This document shows, in pieces, positions 25,760 through 34,991 of a stretch of DNA of 64,000 bases; within the stretch, counting starts at the first letter, position 1; each line of letters begins with the position of its first letter. A model generated the notes under the pieces. The model searched no databases, was not told where the DNA came from, and saw only the letters and a list, made by a program, of their open reading frames with translations. This stretch comes from an uncultured Paraprevotella sp. (GTDB lineage: Bacteria; Bacteroidota; Bacteroidia; Bacteroidales; Bacteroidaceae), in assembly GCA_944321345.1 (NCBI GenBank), contig CALUKY010000008.1, positions 29,889 through 93,888 of the forward strand, read 5' to 3'. The position numbers and the translations under genes were made by a program.

Positions 25760-27037
25760 TTAAATCAGCGGAACCAGAATCTGGAAGAACCAACCTTTGA
25801 AACGTTGCCAGACATTTCGCCGCTGCTTCCAGTTTTCAGGAGTCAAGCGGGTAGACTGTTCCTTATCCTTCTCAAAAATGTTCTGAAGCTGACGGGTGGT
25901 ACAGGTATCCATAATAAAGGCATTGACCTCATAATCGAAAGTGAGACTTCGGCTATTCAGATTGGCCGATCCTACCGTACAGAAAGAATCATCCACCATC
26001 ATCACTTTAGTGTGATGAAATCCGGTCTCATAATAATAGATCTCCGCCCCGCGTTTCATCAGCTTATGTACATTATAAGCCACCACATCGGGCACAATCC
26101 TGACATCTGATTTGGTAGAAACCATAATCTCTACACGCACCCCACGTTCCAGGGCTCGGTACAGGGCCTTGCGCACGCTGCGCACCAAAGTGAGATACGG
26201 ATTCACTATCTGCACCCGATAACGGGCATTGTCTATGGCATATTGATAAGAACGGCGCATGATTTCAGGACGAATGCGCGGAACACGATCAACCACCCCC
26301 ACCATCTTTTCACCGGCCCGGACACAAGTATCGGGCTTCAGCCCGGAATATCCCAACGTATCCTGTTGCATATCCTGCAAAAACAATGAATCCTCGGGCA
26401 CGGGATCTCCGGTTGTCTTTTGCCACATGGTACTGAAAATCTCCTCGTAATCCTCTACAGCAGAGCCTTCAATACGTACATGCATATCACGCCATTCTCC
26501 GAATTCCGGTTTACCGTATATATAATAATCAGCCACATTCATCCCTCCCGTATATACCATCTTTCCATCAATAATCACAATTTTTCTATGATCACGATGC
26601 AAGGCATGATTGATCCAGGGAAAGACGATCGGATCAAAAGCATAAATTTCTATACCGGCCGAACGGATTTTGTTCAAGTCATGCTTCTTGAGCGGACGAC
26701 TGTTGCTGCTGTTTCCAAAACTGTCGAACAGAGCACGCACCTGCACTCCCTCTCGGGCTTTCTGGGCCAACAAGGTAAAAAGTACATTTCCTATGGAATC
26801 GTTTCTGAAATTAAAATATTCAAGATGCACATAATAGCGTGCCTGGCTGATGGCGGAAAGCATGTCGTCGAACTTTTCCTTTCCGCTTTGAAGCAGAACC
26901 ACACGGTTGTCATGCGTAAAATCCACTCCCATCTCTTCCAAAGATTCTACGGTGAGCGAATCACTACGTTCCTGAGAGAAGGCCGAAACCAGCCCCACAA
27001 ACCAGACGCATAAAATGATAATCCACCTACTCTTCAT
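25760..27037 (-). CDS. Secreted phospholipase-D-family protein (cardiolipin-synthase-like)
   Basis: A 425-residue protein with two HKD catalytic motifs: HRDHRKIVIIDGKMVYTGG and HHTKVMMVDDSFCTVGSANLN. These define the PLD superfamily; the arrangement matches bacterial cardiolipin synthases, which condense phosphatidylglycerol. Instead of two N-terminal membrane helices it starts with a signal-peptide-like sequence ending near SAFSQ, suggesting the catalytic part is periplasmic. It may be a ClsA/B-like synthase or a secreted phospholipase/nuclease. A short reading frame precedes and overlaps its start. Confidence 0.8.
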   Translation of the reverse strand: MKSRWIIILCVWFVGLVSAFSQERSDSLTVESLEEMGVDFTHDNRVVLLQSGKEKFDDMLSAISQARYYVHLEYFNFRNDSIGNVLFTLLAQKAREGVQVRALFDSFGNSSNSRPLKKHDLNKIRSAGIEIYAFDPIVFPWINHALHRDHRKIVIIDGKMVYTGGMNVADYYIYGKPEFGEWRDMHVRIEGSAVEDYEEIFSTMWQKTTGDPVPEDSLFLQDMQQDTLGYSGLKPDTCVRAGEKMVGVVDRVPRIRPEIMRRSYQYAIDNARYRVQIVNPYLTLVRSVRKALYRALERGVRVEIMVSTKSDVRIVPDVVAYNVHKLMKRGAEIYYYETGFHHTKVMMVDDSFCTVGSANLNSRSLTFDYEVNAFIMDTCTTRQLQNIFEKDKEQSTRLTPENWKQRRNVWQRFKGWFFQILVPLI

Positions 27038-27200
27038 AGAACACGGGCATAAAATGATTCATACAGCCCGACTTATCCCTCCCCGATCGATTTAAAACAT
27101 CGGTTTCACAGGCAGAAAGCACTTGGATTTCCGTAGCTATGGTCTGCCATATCATCCCGAGCTGAACCTTATATGGGCTGTTTGATAAAATGGATCTCAT
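27027..27200 (-). CDS. Possible 57-aa leader peptide overlapping the PLD gene start
   Basis: An unbroken 57-codon frame starts at ATG 27200 (MRSILSNSPYKVQLGMIW) and ends at TAG 27029-27027, eleven bases inside the PLD gene. It begins about 24 bases after a TATCTTTG -7 element (27224-27231). It has no signal peptide or known motif. It may be a translated upstream frame that couples to the PLD gene, or a chance frame; conservation was not testable. Confidence 0.3.
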   Translation of the reverse strand: MRSILSNSPYKVQLGMIWQTIATEIQVLSACETDVLNRSGRDKSGCMNHFMPVFYEE

Positions 27201-27372
27201 AAAAAATAAATTGATTTAGAGAACAAAGATATTATTTTTTCATGGATTGCCCCCTTAAGAGCATACCAAAAATATTAAATCACCCAATTTAAAGAAGGAA
27301 AGACGCTAAATTTTAGCTTATTCGGCACAAATTTCTTATCTTTGCAAATCATTCAAATAAACCTAAACAATC
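27038..27372. promoter_or_regulatory. Divergent regulatory gap between PLD and MaoC genes
   Basis: This 335-base gap holds two outward -7 elements: TATCTTTG on the minus strand (27224-27231) for the PLD side and TATCTTTG on the plus strand (27337-27344) for the MaoC gene, the latter with a weak TTTT -33 at 27311-27314. A CCGAT...ATCGG dyad lies near 27083-27105. The minus-strand side contains the possible 57-aa frame described separately. No RNA gene was recognised. Confidence 0.45.
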
Positions 27373-27840
27373 ATGAACAAACTTGTTATCAATTCTTACG
27401 AAGAGTTTGAAAAATACGTAGGTCAGGAGTTGGGCACTTCCGAGTATCTGAAAGTTGATCAGGACCGCATTAACCTATTTGCCGATGCGACATTGGATCA
27501 TCAGTGGATTCACGTGGACACAGAGCGTGCCAAGACAGAAAGTCCTTTCAAGAGCACCATTGCCCACGGTTATCTCACTTTGTCTCTGCTTCCTTACATG
27601 TGGAACGAGATCATCGAAGTAAACAACCTGAAAATGATGATCAACTACGGTATTGACAAGATGAAATTCGGCCAGGCTGTTTTGAGCGGTGACAGCATCC
27701 GTCTGAAAACCAAGCTGCAGTCACTGGCTAATCTGCGTGGAGCCGCAAAAGCAGAAATCAAGTTTACCATTGAAATAAAAGACAGCAACAAAAAAGCCCT
27801 GGAGGGTGTTGCCATTTTCATCTATTATTTCAACAATTAA
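27373..27840 (+). CDS. MaoC-like (R)-enoyl-CoA hydratase
   Basis: A 155-residue single hot-dog-domain protein. The active-site pair is visible as D42 and H47 in LDHQWIHVD, followed by the IAHGYLTLSLLP helix, the hallmark of (R)-specific enoyl-CoA hydratases. It would hydrate a trans-2-enoyl-CoA or related thioester in fatty-acid metabolism. No beta-oxidation or polyhydroxyalkanoate genes adjoin, so the substrate is open. It is monocistronic, with a strong terminator after it. Confidence 0.85.
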   Translation: MNKLVINSYEEFEKYVGQELGTSEYLKVDQDRINLFADATLDHQWIHVDTERAKTESPFKSTIAHGYLTLSLLPYMWNEIIEVNNLKMMINYGIDKMKFGQAVLSGDSIRLKTKLQSLANLRGAAKAEIKFTIEIKDSNKKALEGVAIFIYYFNN

Positions 27841-27869
27841 GGATTTTACTTGATTCCCCCCTTATAAGG

Positions 27870-27912
27870 ATCTTGCTATTAAAGTATTTCATGCTTGGTA
27901 GCAAGATTTTTT
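27870..27912 (+). terminator. Terminator of the MaoC gene
   Basis: Stem ATCTTGCTA / TAGCAAGAT with a 20-base loop and T-run TTTTTTG. Confidence 0.75.
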
Positions 27913-27952
27913 GTTCGCTACAAACAACAAACCATTTCCAAAACTTAGTCTT

Positions 27953-29284
27953 ATGGCAAGAGCCTTTAACAATAAGGAAATCTTACAGGTGGCCTACCCC
28001 ATTCTGATCAGCCTTATCATGGAACATATGATCAGTATGACCGACACCGCCTTTTTGGGACGTGTGGGCGAGGTGGAACTCGGAGCATCGGCCATTGGTG
28101 GCATTTTTTATCTGGCCATCTTCATGATCGGGTTCGGCTTCAGTATCGGCTCACAAATCCTGATCGCACGCCGCAACGGTGAACAGCATTATCAGGAAAT
28201 CGGAGAGATTTTCTATCAGGGACTGTATTTTATGATCTTTTTAGCAGCAGTTACCTTCACAGCCACCAAATTACTGGCTCCATACATTCTTCCAAACATT
28301 GTGTCGTCGCCCCATGTCAGCCAGGCAGCCTTGAGCTATCTGCACTTTCGCGTCATCGGCTTTTTCTTTTCTTTCATAGCCATGATGTTCCGTGCCTTCT
28401 TTGTCGGCACGACACAGACCAAGACGCTCACCCTGAACTCCATGGTCATGGTAGGATCGAATATCGTGTTCAACTATATCCTGATCTTCGGAAAATTCGG
28501 TTTTCCGCAAATGGGTATTGCCGGAGCAGCCTTAGGATCTTCCTTGGCCGAGATGATTTCGGCCATATTCTTCATCATCTACACGATGAAAAAAATAGAT
28601 CTGGAGAAATACGGCCTGAACCGCATTTGCCGCTTCAACCGCCGGCGTCTGGGCAAGATACTGAACATTTCATTCTGGACCATGATCCAGAATTTCATTT
28701 CACTGTCCACCTGGTTTCTGTTCTTCCTCTTCGTGGAGCATTTAGGAGAACGGTCATTAGCCATCACCAACATAATCCGTAACATATCGGGTATTCTGTT
28801 TTTGGTCATATCGGCCTTCTCGGCAACGTGCAGTTCACTGGTCAGCAATCTGATAGGGCGCGGTGACACCGCACTCGTACGCACCACAATCTGGCAGCAT
28901 GTACGCCTGACCTATTACATCATTCTGCCACTGGCCTGCCTCTTCGCTTGTTTTCCGCATCTGATTTTGCGCATCTATACGGATATGCCGGATCTGATTG
29001 AGGCGGCGACCCCATCCTTATGGGTATTCTGCACCACACCTTTCATCACCGCATTGGGCAACATATTTTTCCAGTCTGTTTCCGGAACAGGAAACACACG
29101 GACCGCCTTCATACTGGAGCTGATCACTCTGTGCATTTATGTGCTTTACATCTATGTCATCATCATGCACCTGCGCATGGATGTGGCTTTCTGCTGGACA
29201 TCCGAACACGTTTACGGTCTGGTGATCTTCCTGTTCTGCTTCCATTACATCCGAAAAGACAAGTGGGTGGGCAAGCAGATCTGA
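27953..29284 (+). CDS. MATE-family exporter (second copy type)
   Basis: The ATG at 27953 gives 443 residues starting MARAFNNKEILQVAYPILISL; an upstream TTG overlaps the terminator tail. Twelve membrane segments and the early IMEHMISMTDTAFLGRVG segment fit MATE antiporters. It differs clearly from the 5.5-kb MATE protein, so the two are not a recent duplication. It converges with the cation/proton antiporter with a two-base gap and no separate terminator. Substrate unknown. Confidence 0.85.
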   Translation: MARAFNNKEILQVAYPILISLIMEHMISMTDTAFLGRVGEVELGASAIGGIFYLAIFMIGFGFSIGSQILIARRNGEQHYQEIGEIFYQGLYFMIFLAAVTFTATKLLAPYILPNIVSSPHVSQAALSYLHFRVIGFFFSFIAMMFRAFFVGTTQTKTLTLNSMVMVGSNIVFNYILIFGKFGFPQMGIAGAALGSSLAEMISAIFFIIYTMKKIDLEKYGLNRICRFNRRRLGKILNISFWTMIQNFISLSTWFLFFLFVEHLGERSLAITNIIRNISGILFLVISAFSATCSSLVSNLIGRGDTALVRTTIWQHVRLTYYIILPLACLFACFPHLILRIYTDMPDLIEAATPSLWVFCTTPFITALGNIFFQSVSGTGNTRTAFILELITLCIYVLYIYVIIMHLRMDVAFCWTSEHVYGLVIFLFCFHYIRKDKWVGKQI

Positions 29285-29286
29285 TA

Positions 29287-31359
29287 TCAGATAAGGAAAG
29301 GACGTTTTTCCGTTTCCTCATCTTGCTGCGGATAAATCAGAATGAAATTATTGTTTTGCAGATAACGGTTCAGATAACCCGGAATTTTCGGCATGATAGG
29401 ATGATAAGACAATCCGTCGCGCCGGCTCAACAGAATCCAGAGGCAATCGTTTGCCTTGACTTCACGAAAAGCGATCAGAAAATCATTCCAGTCGTCAAAA
29501 TCACGGAAATCCATCTTGGAAGCATCTTCTCCAAAGAATTTCCGGATCAGGGTAAACGTTTCTTCGGCAGCATAAATCACCACGGCCGCCCCGGTATTGG
29601 CTGTGATGGTCTTTATCTTCTGCAGTACATGTGAGAATCCGGTTTCTTTCTCTGCATTGGTGGGCATCAGGAAAATATTCCGCCTTACCGTAGCCAGCGG
29701 CTGTATGGCCTTGTAGATAAAGGCGTTTACACCGCTCCGTCCGATCACCCCGTCGTTGATCTTTCCCAAGAAGTCGGCCGGTACGGAATGTTTCTGATGA
29801 AGCCCGAGCACAATATCGGTGATGTCATTCTCACGCACCACACTGGTGATAGCGTTGGAAACACTCAGATCGTAACGGATCAGATCGTGCACATGCACAT
29901 CGGCTGCGGCGGCCGTATGCACCGCCTGATCCAGCAAGGCCTTCGAAGCTTTAAGTTCCCGCTCATCGGACTCGTTGGCATTGATTACACGCAAGGCATA
30001 AATGCCGTCGCGGTTCTGCGGATGCTTCACCGCCAGACTCAGATTGATCAATTCCTCTACCGTATGGCGGTTGCTCACCGGAATCAGGATATGCTCCCGA
30101 TAAACGTCTTTCTTATCCTTGGTACTGATATGTTTCATTTCTTCCAATGCGATATTGCGCGCTCCCTTTTGGGCAATGACCGTAGCGATGATGCAGGTAA
30201 CGAGAATCATCAGAATGGTACCGTTGAGCACACTGTCGTTGAGCAAACGGATGGGATTTCCCTGAGCATCTTCTCCAAGAATAATATTATATCCCACCAA
30301 CACCGCCGCCAGTGTGGCGGCAGCCTGAGCATTGCTCAAGCCGAAAATCACTCTCCGTTGATCAACTGTAAAATGGAATGTGCGCTGTGTGAGCCATGCG
30401 GCCGCCAGTTTGGTACCCGTAGCCACCAGAATCATGACAACACCCACCATCAGTGTGTCCCAACTTTCAAAAAAGGCACGGTAATCGATGAGCATTCCCA
30501 CACTCAGCAGAAAGAAAGGGATAAAGAGAGCGTTTCCCACAAACTCCACACGGTTCATGAGCGGAGAACTCCTCGGAATAAGGCGGTTGAGCGATAGCCC
30601 CACCAGGAAGGCTCCGATAATGCCTTCTATTCCTGCCAGCTGAGCCAGAAAGGCCCCGAGGAACAACAGCGATAGTACATAGATGTATTGCGAAATGGAA
30701 TCACTCACATGCTTGAAGAAATGACGCGTGAGCAAAGGGAAAAGAAACAGGATAATGGCCGTAAAAAGCACAATAGAAATGCCCAGACGCACCCAGAAGG
30801 CAGAATTTACCTCGCCGGTGGTCATTCCCACAACAATGGTCAGCACGAGCAGGGCCAGCACATCGGTCACCATTGTACCGCCCACGGTTATACCAACCGC
30901 CGGATTCTTGACAATTCCGTATTTGCTGATTATGGGATAGGCAATCAGCGTGTGCGAGGCGAACATACTGGCCAGCAGCACGGAAGTGAGCCATGAAAAT
31001 CCCAACACCCACCGGCCGACAACCGTTCCCACCAGCATCGGAATCAGGAAAGTATACATTCCAAAAGTCAGACTCTTCAGACTGTTTCTTTTGAAATCGT
31101 TCATGTCAATTTCCATACCGGCCAGAAACATGATATACAGAAGACCGGCCGTTCCGGACATGATAATGCTGCTGTCGCGCAATACCAGATTGAATCCATG
31201 CGGACCGATAATGGCTCCCGCTATAATCAGGCCCAACAAATGGGGAATCTTCAGTTTGTTCAGCAGCAAAGGTGCCCCTAAAATAATCAGAAGGATAATG
31301 AGGAACTTCAGAATAGGATCCTCTAGAGGCAAGGTAAGGTTTAAAGCATAGTATAACAT
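29287..31359 (-). CDS. CPA2-type cation/proton antiporter with C-terminal USP-like domain
   Basis: A 690-residue protein. The N-terminal half (about 1-400) carries 12-13 membrane segments of the Na+/H+ exchanger (CPA2) fold, including GLIIAGAIIGPHGF and the FLAGMEIDM segment. The C-terminal part (about 425-690) is cytoplasmic and resembles tandem universal-stress-protein-like domains (HILIPVSNRHTVEELINL), probably regulatory. There is no TrkA-N domain, so it is not a typical KefB/C. Likely exchanges Na+ or K+ for H+ across the inner membrane. Confidence 0.85.
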   Translation of the reverse strand: MLYYALNLTLPLEDPILKFLIILLIILGAPLLLNKLKIPHLLGLIIAGAIIGPHGFNLVLRDSSIIMSGTAGLLYIMFLAGMEIDMNDFKRNSLKSLTFGMYTFLIPMLVGTVVGRWVLGFSWLTSVLLASMFASHTLIAYPIISKYGIVKNPAVGITVGGTMVTDVLALLVLTIVVGMTTGEVNSAFWVRLGISIVLFTAIILFLFPLLTRHFFKHVSDSISQYIYVLSLLFLGAFLAQLAGIEGIIGAFLVGLSLNRLIPRSSPLMNRVEFVGNALFIPFFLLSVGMLIDYRAFFESWDTLMVGVVMILVATGTKLAAAWLTQRTFHFTVDQRRVIFGLSNAQAAATLAAVLVGYNIILGEDAQGNPIRLLNDSVLNGTILMILVTCIIATVIAQKGARNIALEEMKHISTKDKKDVYREHILIPVSNRHTVEELINLSLAVKHPQNRDGIYALRVINANESDERELKASKALLDQAVHTAAAADVHVHDLIRYDLSVSNAITSVVRENDITDIVLGLHQKHSVPADFLGKINDGVIGRSGVNAFIYKAIQPLATVRRNIFLMPTNAEKETGFSHVLQKIKTITANTGAAVVIYAAEETFTLIRKFFGEDASKMDFRDFDDWNDFLIAFREVKANDCLWILLSRRDGLSYHPIMPKIPGYLNRYLQNNNFILIYPQQDEETEKRPFLI

Positions 31360-31442
31360 AGGCCACCTTTTTTGAGGGTTTATAGTGCGAAGTTATACTT
31401 TTTCTTTACATAAGCAAGCAAAACGCCGTTTTTTCTACCGGT

Positions 31443-31985
31443 TCAGTCCTGACATAAAGTATAAAGAACCACACTCTTATACTCTCCGGCCTCCTGAATC
31501 CAATCCTTCAGAAGGGCCGTCCGTTCAAAACCGATCCGTTCAAACAATCCGGCCGCCGCATGATTTGCCGCAGACACATAGGCATATACCTGATGCAGTT
31601 TGAGAAAGGCAAAGGCATAACGTAAAAGCAGCGACAAGGCCTCACGCCCCAGTCCGCTCCGCTGGAAAGGTTTGCTGATTACCAGTCCGACCTCGGCACG
31701 CTGATGACGTATGCTGTAATCAAACAGATCGGCACATCCCACCGCTTCGCCAGTTTCCTTCAACTCAACAATCAGACGTAACTGACGGTCGACATAAATG
31801 TCATTCTGGCTCTCGCTGATGAACCGTCGCAGAGCATAGCGCGAATAAGGTACATTGGAAATACCATGCACCCATAAAGCGGTGTCGTTCTCTATATGAT
31901 ATAAAAAATCCAGATCTTCGGGTTCCATGGCCCGAAGTACCACTCGCTTACCTTCAAAAAACAGTTGGTCGTCAATCTTTTCCAT
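31443..31985 (-). CDS. GNAT acetyltransferase (RimJ/RimL type)
   Basis: The ATG at 31985 (180 residues, MEKIDDQLFFEGKRVVLR) is chosen because preceding in-frame residues merely translate the glycosyltransferase in another frame. GNAT fold elements are visible: LRAMEPEDLDFLYHIEND, then the acetyl-CoA-binding KPFQRSGLGREAL (Q/RxxGxG/A) and AANHAAAGLFERIGFE. It resembles the Acetyltransf_3 group that acetylates protein N-termini, polyamines or antibiotics. It overlaps the upstream glycosyltransferase by 14 bases, implying coupled translation. Confidence 0.8.
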   Translation of the reverse strand: MEKIDDQLFFEGKRVVLRAMEPEDLDFLYHIENDTALWVHGISNVPYSRYALRRFISESQNDIYVDRQLRLIVELKETGEAVGCADLFDYSIRHQRAEVGLVISKPFQRSGLGREALSLLLRYAFAFLKLHQVYAYVSAANHAAAGLFERIGFERTALLKDWIQEAGEYKSVVLYTLCQD

Positions 31986-33165
31986 ACCATATTTTCTTAT
32001 GGGTAACCAGATGCCTCCACTGACGGGAATAAGTACCCAAATATAAAGGTTTCCGCCCAAATCCTTCCTGCAGAAGGGATAAAATGCGCCGATAGGAATA
32101 GGCATCCACATCATAAACCACCCAATCATAATCCGTAAAACACAGACCTTCCGTAAGGTGCCCCTGTGGCATTGTCTTTTCATCAGCCTCAACAAAGGCA
32201 GCGGTCATTCCGTTAGCATGAAGTATCTGTTCCATTTCACACAAAGCCTCCTTGGCCCCCAGACAGAGAATTCTCTTCCCGAGCATATCTTCCTCGCGTT
32301 TCTTCCCGCAACGAAGCTGCACCTTGTTTTTCAACAAATCTATCCCTCCCCGAAGCACTACAGCGATATGGATCAATGATGACAACAACAGATGTTTCTT
32401 ACGGAAATGCTTGTTGAAAAAGATCAGCATGGCATTATAAAAAGTGTGCACATAGCGATAAGAACTCTTTTGCGTACTTTCTCCTTTATAATGTATGATA
32501 CGTACCGGCAAATAATAATTCTTATATCCACCCAACAGAATGCGGTACGACAAGTCAATGTCCTCACCATACATAAAGAAAGTTTCATCCAGCAATCCGA
32601 CACGGTCCAATGCGGAACGGCGGATCATATTGAAAGCTCCGGAAATAATTTCAATCTCATTAACTTGAGTCTCGTCCAGATAACGCATATAATATTTACC
32701 AAAGGTACGCGATTTCGGAAACAGGCTTCCCAGACCACTCATCTTGCAAAAGGAAGTGAACGGAGTAGGCACTCCTCGCCTTGATTCCCAGGCAAAACCG
32801 CCATTATCCTTAAGCATAGCCACTCCCAATGCTCCGGCCTGAGGATTTTCATCCAGAAAACGCACACCGGCTTCAAGCACATCCTCTCCCACAATCGTAT
32901 CAGGATTCAGCAACAGCACATATTCTCCCTCTGATAAGCGGATAGCCTGATTGTTGGCTCGCGAAAAACCTACATTCTCTTCATTATAAAGATAATGCAC
33001 TTTTGGGAAACGCTGCAGAATATACTCTTTCGATCCGTCTGTTGAGGCATTATCCACCACCCAGACCTCAGCTTCCAGATTCCGAACAGCACGATAAACC
33101 GAAAAGATGGTCTGCTCTAAATAATACTTTACGTTATAGTTTACAATAATAACCGACAATTTCAT
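31972..33165 (-). CDS. Family 2 glycosyltransferase with extra C-terminal domain
   Basis: A 397-residue protein. The first 250 residues are a rhamnosyltransferase-like GT2 (NYN at 9-11, nucleotide-sugar DNASTDGS at 38-45, LLLNPDT near 85, the GAFNMIRRSAL region). Residues about 290-397 form an additional domain beginning KRILCLGAKEA, which resembles a small nucleotide-binding or receiver-like fold and is unusual for this family. It probably adds sugars to a surface glycan or glycoprotein, but no polysaccharide cluster surrounds it. A small membrane protein gene precedes it by 28 bases. Confidence 0.8.
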   Translation of the reverse strand: MKLSVIIVNYNVKYYLEQTIFSVYRAVRNLEAEVWVVDNASTDGSKEYILQRFPKVHYLYNEENVGFSRANNQAIRLSEGEYVLLLNPDTIVGEDVLEAGVRFLDENPQAGALGVAMLKDNGGFAWESRRGVPTPFTSFCKMSGLGSLFPKSRTFGKYYMRYLDETQVNEIEIISGAFNMIRRSALDRVGLLDETFFMYGEDIDLSYRILLGGYKNYYLPVRIIHYKGESTQKSSYRYVHTFYNAMLIFFNKHFRKKHLLLSSLIHIAVVLRGGIDLLKNKVQLRCGKKREEDMLGKRILCLGAKEALCEMEQILHANGMTAAFVEADEKTMPQGHLTEGLCFTDYDWVVYDVDAYSYRRILSLLQEGFGRKPLYLGTYSRQWRHLVTHKKIWYGKD

Positions 33166-33193
33166 AGTTTCCTGTTATCCTCCTATAACATTC

Positions 33194-33631
33194 TTATTCA
33201 GCAGGCTCCATTTCCGCATCCTTTTTTGTCTGTGTAGGCCAGCAAAAACAGTAAGCAAAAAGCAATATCAAGACGCATAGCGCATTAGTCTTTTCCAGAG
33301 TACAATAATATAGCAACAAATTGAAAAACAGAACAATTCCCAACAGACTGCAACGCAAGCTACTCCATTTTAAATAAGCCTCTTCGGCTCCATCCTTTCC
33401 TCTGACAATCTGTTTGCGTACGTAACGCCAGTTGAGCAGTTTCAACGCAACAGGTATGACACAAAGAGTCAATAATATTGATCCTGTTTGAAGAGAAAAG
33501 AGAATATCATTCATCTCCATGCCAGCCCAAATACCAGGCATATATAATTCAAACTCAAAAAGGGCCAGTGTGACTAAAGCCAAAAACAGCCACACAAAGA
33601 AAGTCAAACGTAAAGTAAAAATAATCTTCAT
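33194..33631 (-). CDS. Small four-helix membrane protein, unknown function
   Basis: A 145-residue protein with four predicted membrane helices (about 7-25, 45-65, 93-110 and 115-131) and a charged loop KQIVRGKDGAEEAYLKW between the second and third. No family was recognised. It is nine bases downstream of recR and 28 upstream of the glycosyltransferase, so it is probably in the same transcript. Confidence 0.6.
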   Translation of the reverse strand: MKIIFTLRLTFFVWLFLALVTLALFEFELYMPGIWAGMEMNDILFSLQTGSILLTLCVIPVALKLLNWRYVRKQIVRGKDGAEEAYLKWSSLRCSLLGIVLFFNLLLYYCTLEKTNALCVLILLFAYCFCWPTQTKKDAEMEPAE

Positions 33632-33639
33632 ATCATTTT

Positions 33640-34257
33640 CTAGATTTGTCCTGTAAAAACGATTCTATTCAGAATAGAACGCCCTAAAGTAATTTCATCG
33701 GTATACTGTAATTCATCGTTTTGCGCCACTCCGCGCGCAATAATACTCAGTTTCACTCCGGTATCCGCCAGTTTACGGAAGATATAAAAATTGGTAGTAT
33801 CTCCTTCCATGGTCGGGCTCAATGCCAGAATCACTTCCTTGACTTCCGATTGTACCACACGGTCTACCAAGGAAGCAATCTGCAAATCAGAAGGTCCGAC
33901 TCCATCCATCGGAGAAATAACACCTCCCAACACATGATATACCCCATGAAACTGATGGGTATTTTCTATGGCCATCACATCCTGTATGTTTTCTACAACA
34001 CAAATTGTCTGATGATCTCGATTGGCTTCACTGCAAATATTACAGATGTCCGTATCCGACAAGTTATGGCATATCTTGCAATATTTAATCTCATGTTTAA
34101 GTTTGATGATGGAATTTCCGAAACTTTCTACTGAAGAAACATTCTGACGCAAAAGATGCAAAACCAGACGCATGGCTGTTTTCGGACCTATTCCGGGAAG
34201 TTTGGAGAATTCCGAAACAGCTTTCTCCAATAAAACTGAAGAATATTGTTGAGACAT
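33640..34257 (-). CDS. recR: Recombination mediator RecR
   Basis: Works with RecF/RecO to load RecA at gaps. The 205 residues show the helix-hairpin-helix LPGIGPKTA (20-28), a zinc finger with C60, C63, C72 and C75, and a Toprim domain beginning [14 protein letters not shown]. Length is standard for the family. A TATCTTTG element on its strand (34291-34298) lies 34 bases upstream of the start codon. It heads a minus-strand run: recR, membrane protein, glycosyltransferase, GNAT. Confidence 0.95.
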   Translation of the reverse strand: MSQQYSSVLLEKAVSEFSKLPGIGPKTAMRLVLHLLRQNVSSVESFGNSIIKLKHEIKYCKICHNLSDTDICNICSEANRDHQTICVVENIQDVMAIENTHQFHGVYHVLGGVISPMDGVGPSDLQIASLVDRVVQSEVKEVILALSPTMEGDTTNFYIFRKLADTGVKLSIIARGVAQNDELQYTDEITLGRSILNRIVFTGQI

Positions 34258-34290
34258 GTTTTTTATTCGTTAGAAATGTATAATTAGGGG

Positions 34291-34328
34291 CAAAGATACC
34301 AAAACCTGATCAAATTATTATATCTTTG
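34291..34328. promoter_or_regulatory. Divergent -7 elements for recR and engB
   Basis: TATCTTTG on the minus strand at 34291-34298 (toward recR) and on the plus strand at 34321-34328 (toward engB, 20 bases before its ATG). Neither has a clear -33 box, and the two would overlap, so transcription in the two directions may compete. Confidence 0.5.
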
Positions 34329-34348
34329 CTTCAAAAATTAGTTTTATT

Positions 34349-34957
34349 ATGGAAATCAAGAGTGCAGAGTTTATCATCAGCAACGCCGTAGTCAGCAAAT
34401 GCCCGAACACGACGCAACCGGAATACGCTTTTATCGGACGCTCGAATGTAGGTAAATCCAGCCTGATCAATATGCTTACCGGACGCAACAAGCTGGCCAA
34501 GACGTCAGCAACCCCCGGAAAGACCATGCTGATCAATCATTTCCTGATCAATAACGAATGGTATCTGGTCGATCTTCCGGGATACGGCTATGCCAAAAGA
34601 AGCAAGAAAGACAAGGACAAACTGGAAATCATGATTTCCAGCTATATTCTGAAAAGAGAACAAATGATCAATCTGTTCCTGCTCATTGACTGCCGTCACG
34701 AACCTCAAAAGATCGACTTGGAGTTTATGGAATGGCTTGGCGAAAACGGTGTTCCGTTCAGCATTGTCTTTACCAAAGCAGACAAACTGGGAAGCGGAAA
34801 GCTGAAACAGAACATCAGCAGTTATTTGAAAGAATTGAAAAAACAGTGGGAAGAGCTTCCACCTTATTTCATCACCTCTTCTGAAAACAAGACCGGAAGA
34901 CAGGAGCTACTGGATTACATCGAACAAATCAACAAAGAGGTCAGTACCGAGGTATAA
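34349..34957 (+). CDS. engB: Ribosome-assembly GTPase EngB/YsxC
   Basis: A 202-residue Era-like GTPase needed for assembly of the large ribosomal subunit. G1 is [10 protein letters not shown]3 DLPGYG, G4 TKADK, and the G5-like SSE motif occurs in TSSENKTG. The intact length and motif order are typical. Its last codons form the 5' arm of a terminator. Confidence 0.95.
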   Translation: MEIKSAEFIISNAVVSKCPNTTQPEYAFIGRSNVGKSSLINMLTGRNKLAKTSATPGKTMLINHFLINNEWYLVDLPGYGYAKRSKKDKDKLEIMISSYILKREQMINLFLLIDCRHEPQKIDLEFMEWLGENGVPFSIVFTKADKLGSGKLKQNISSYLKELKKQWEELPPYFITSSENKTGRQELLDYIEQINKEVSTEV

Positions 34958-34978
34958 CCCTCCGGTATTGACCTCTTT
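34934..34978. terminator. Terminator overlapping the engB 3' end
   Basis: AAAGAGGTCAGTACCG (34934-34949) pairs with CGGTATTGACCTCTTT (34963-34978) with a single G:T pair. The 5' arm lies within engB codons. It separates engB from the convergent DUF3078 gene. Confidence 0.7.
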
Positions 34979-34991
34979 CCTTAATTATATA

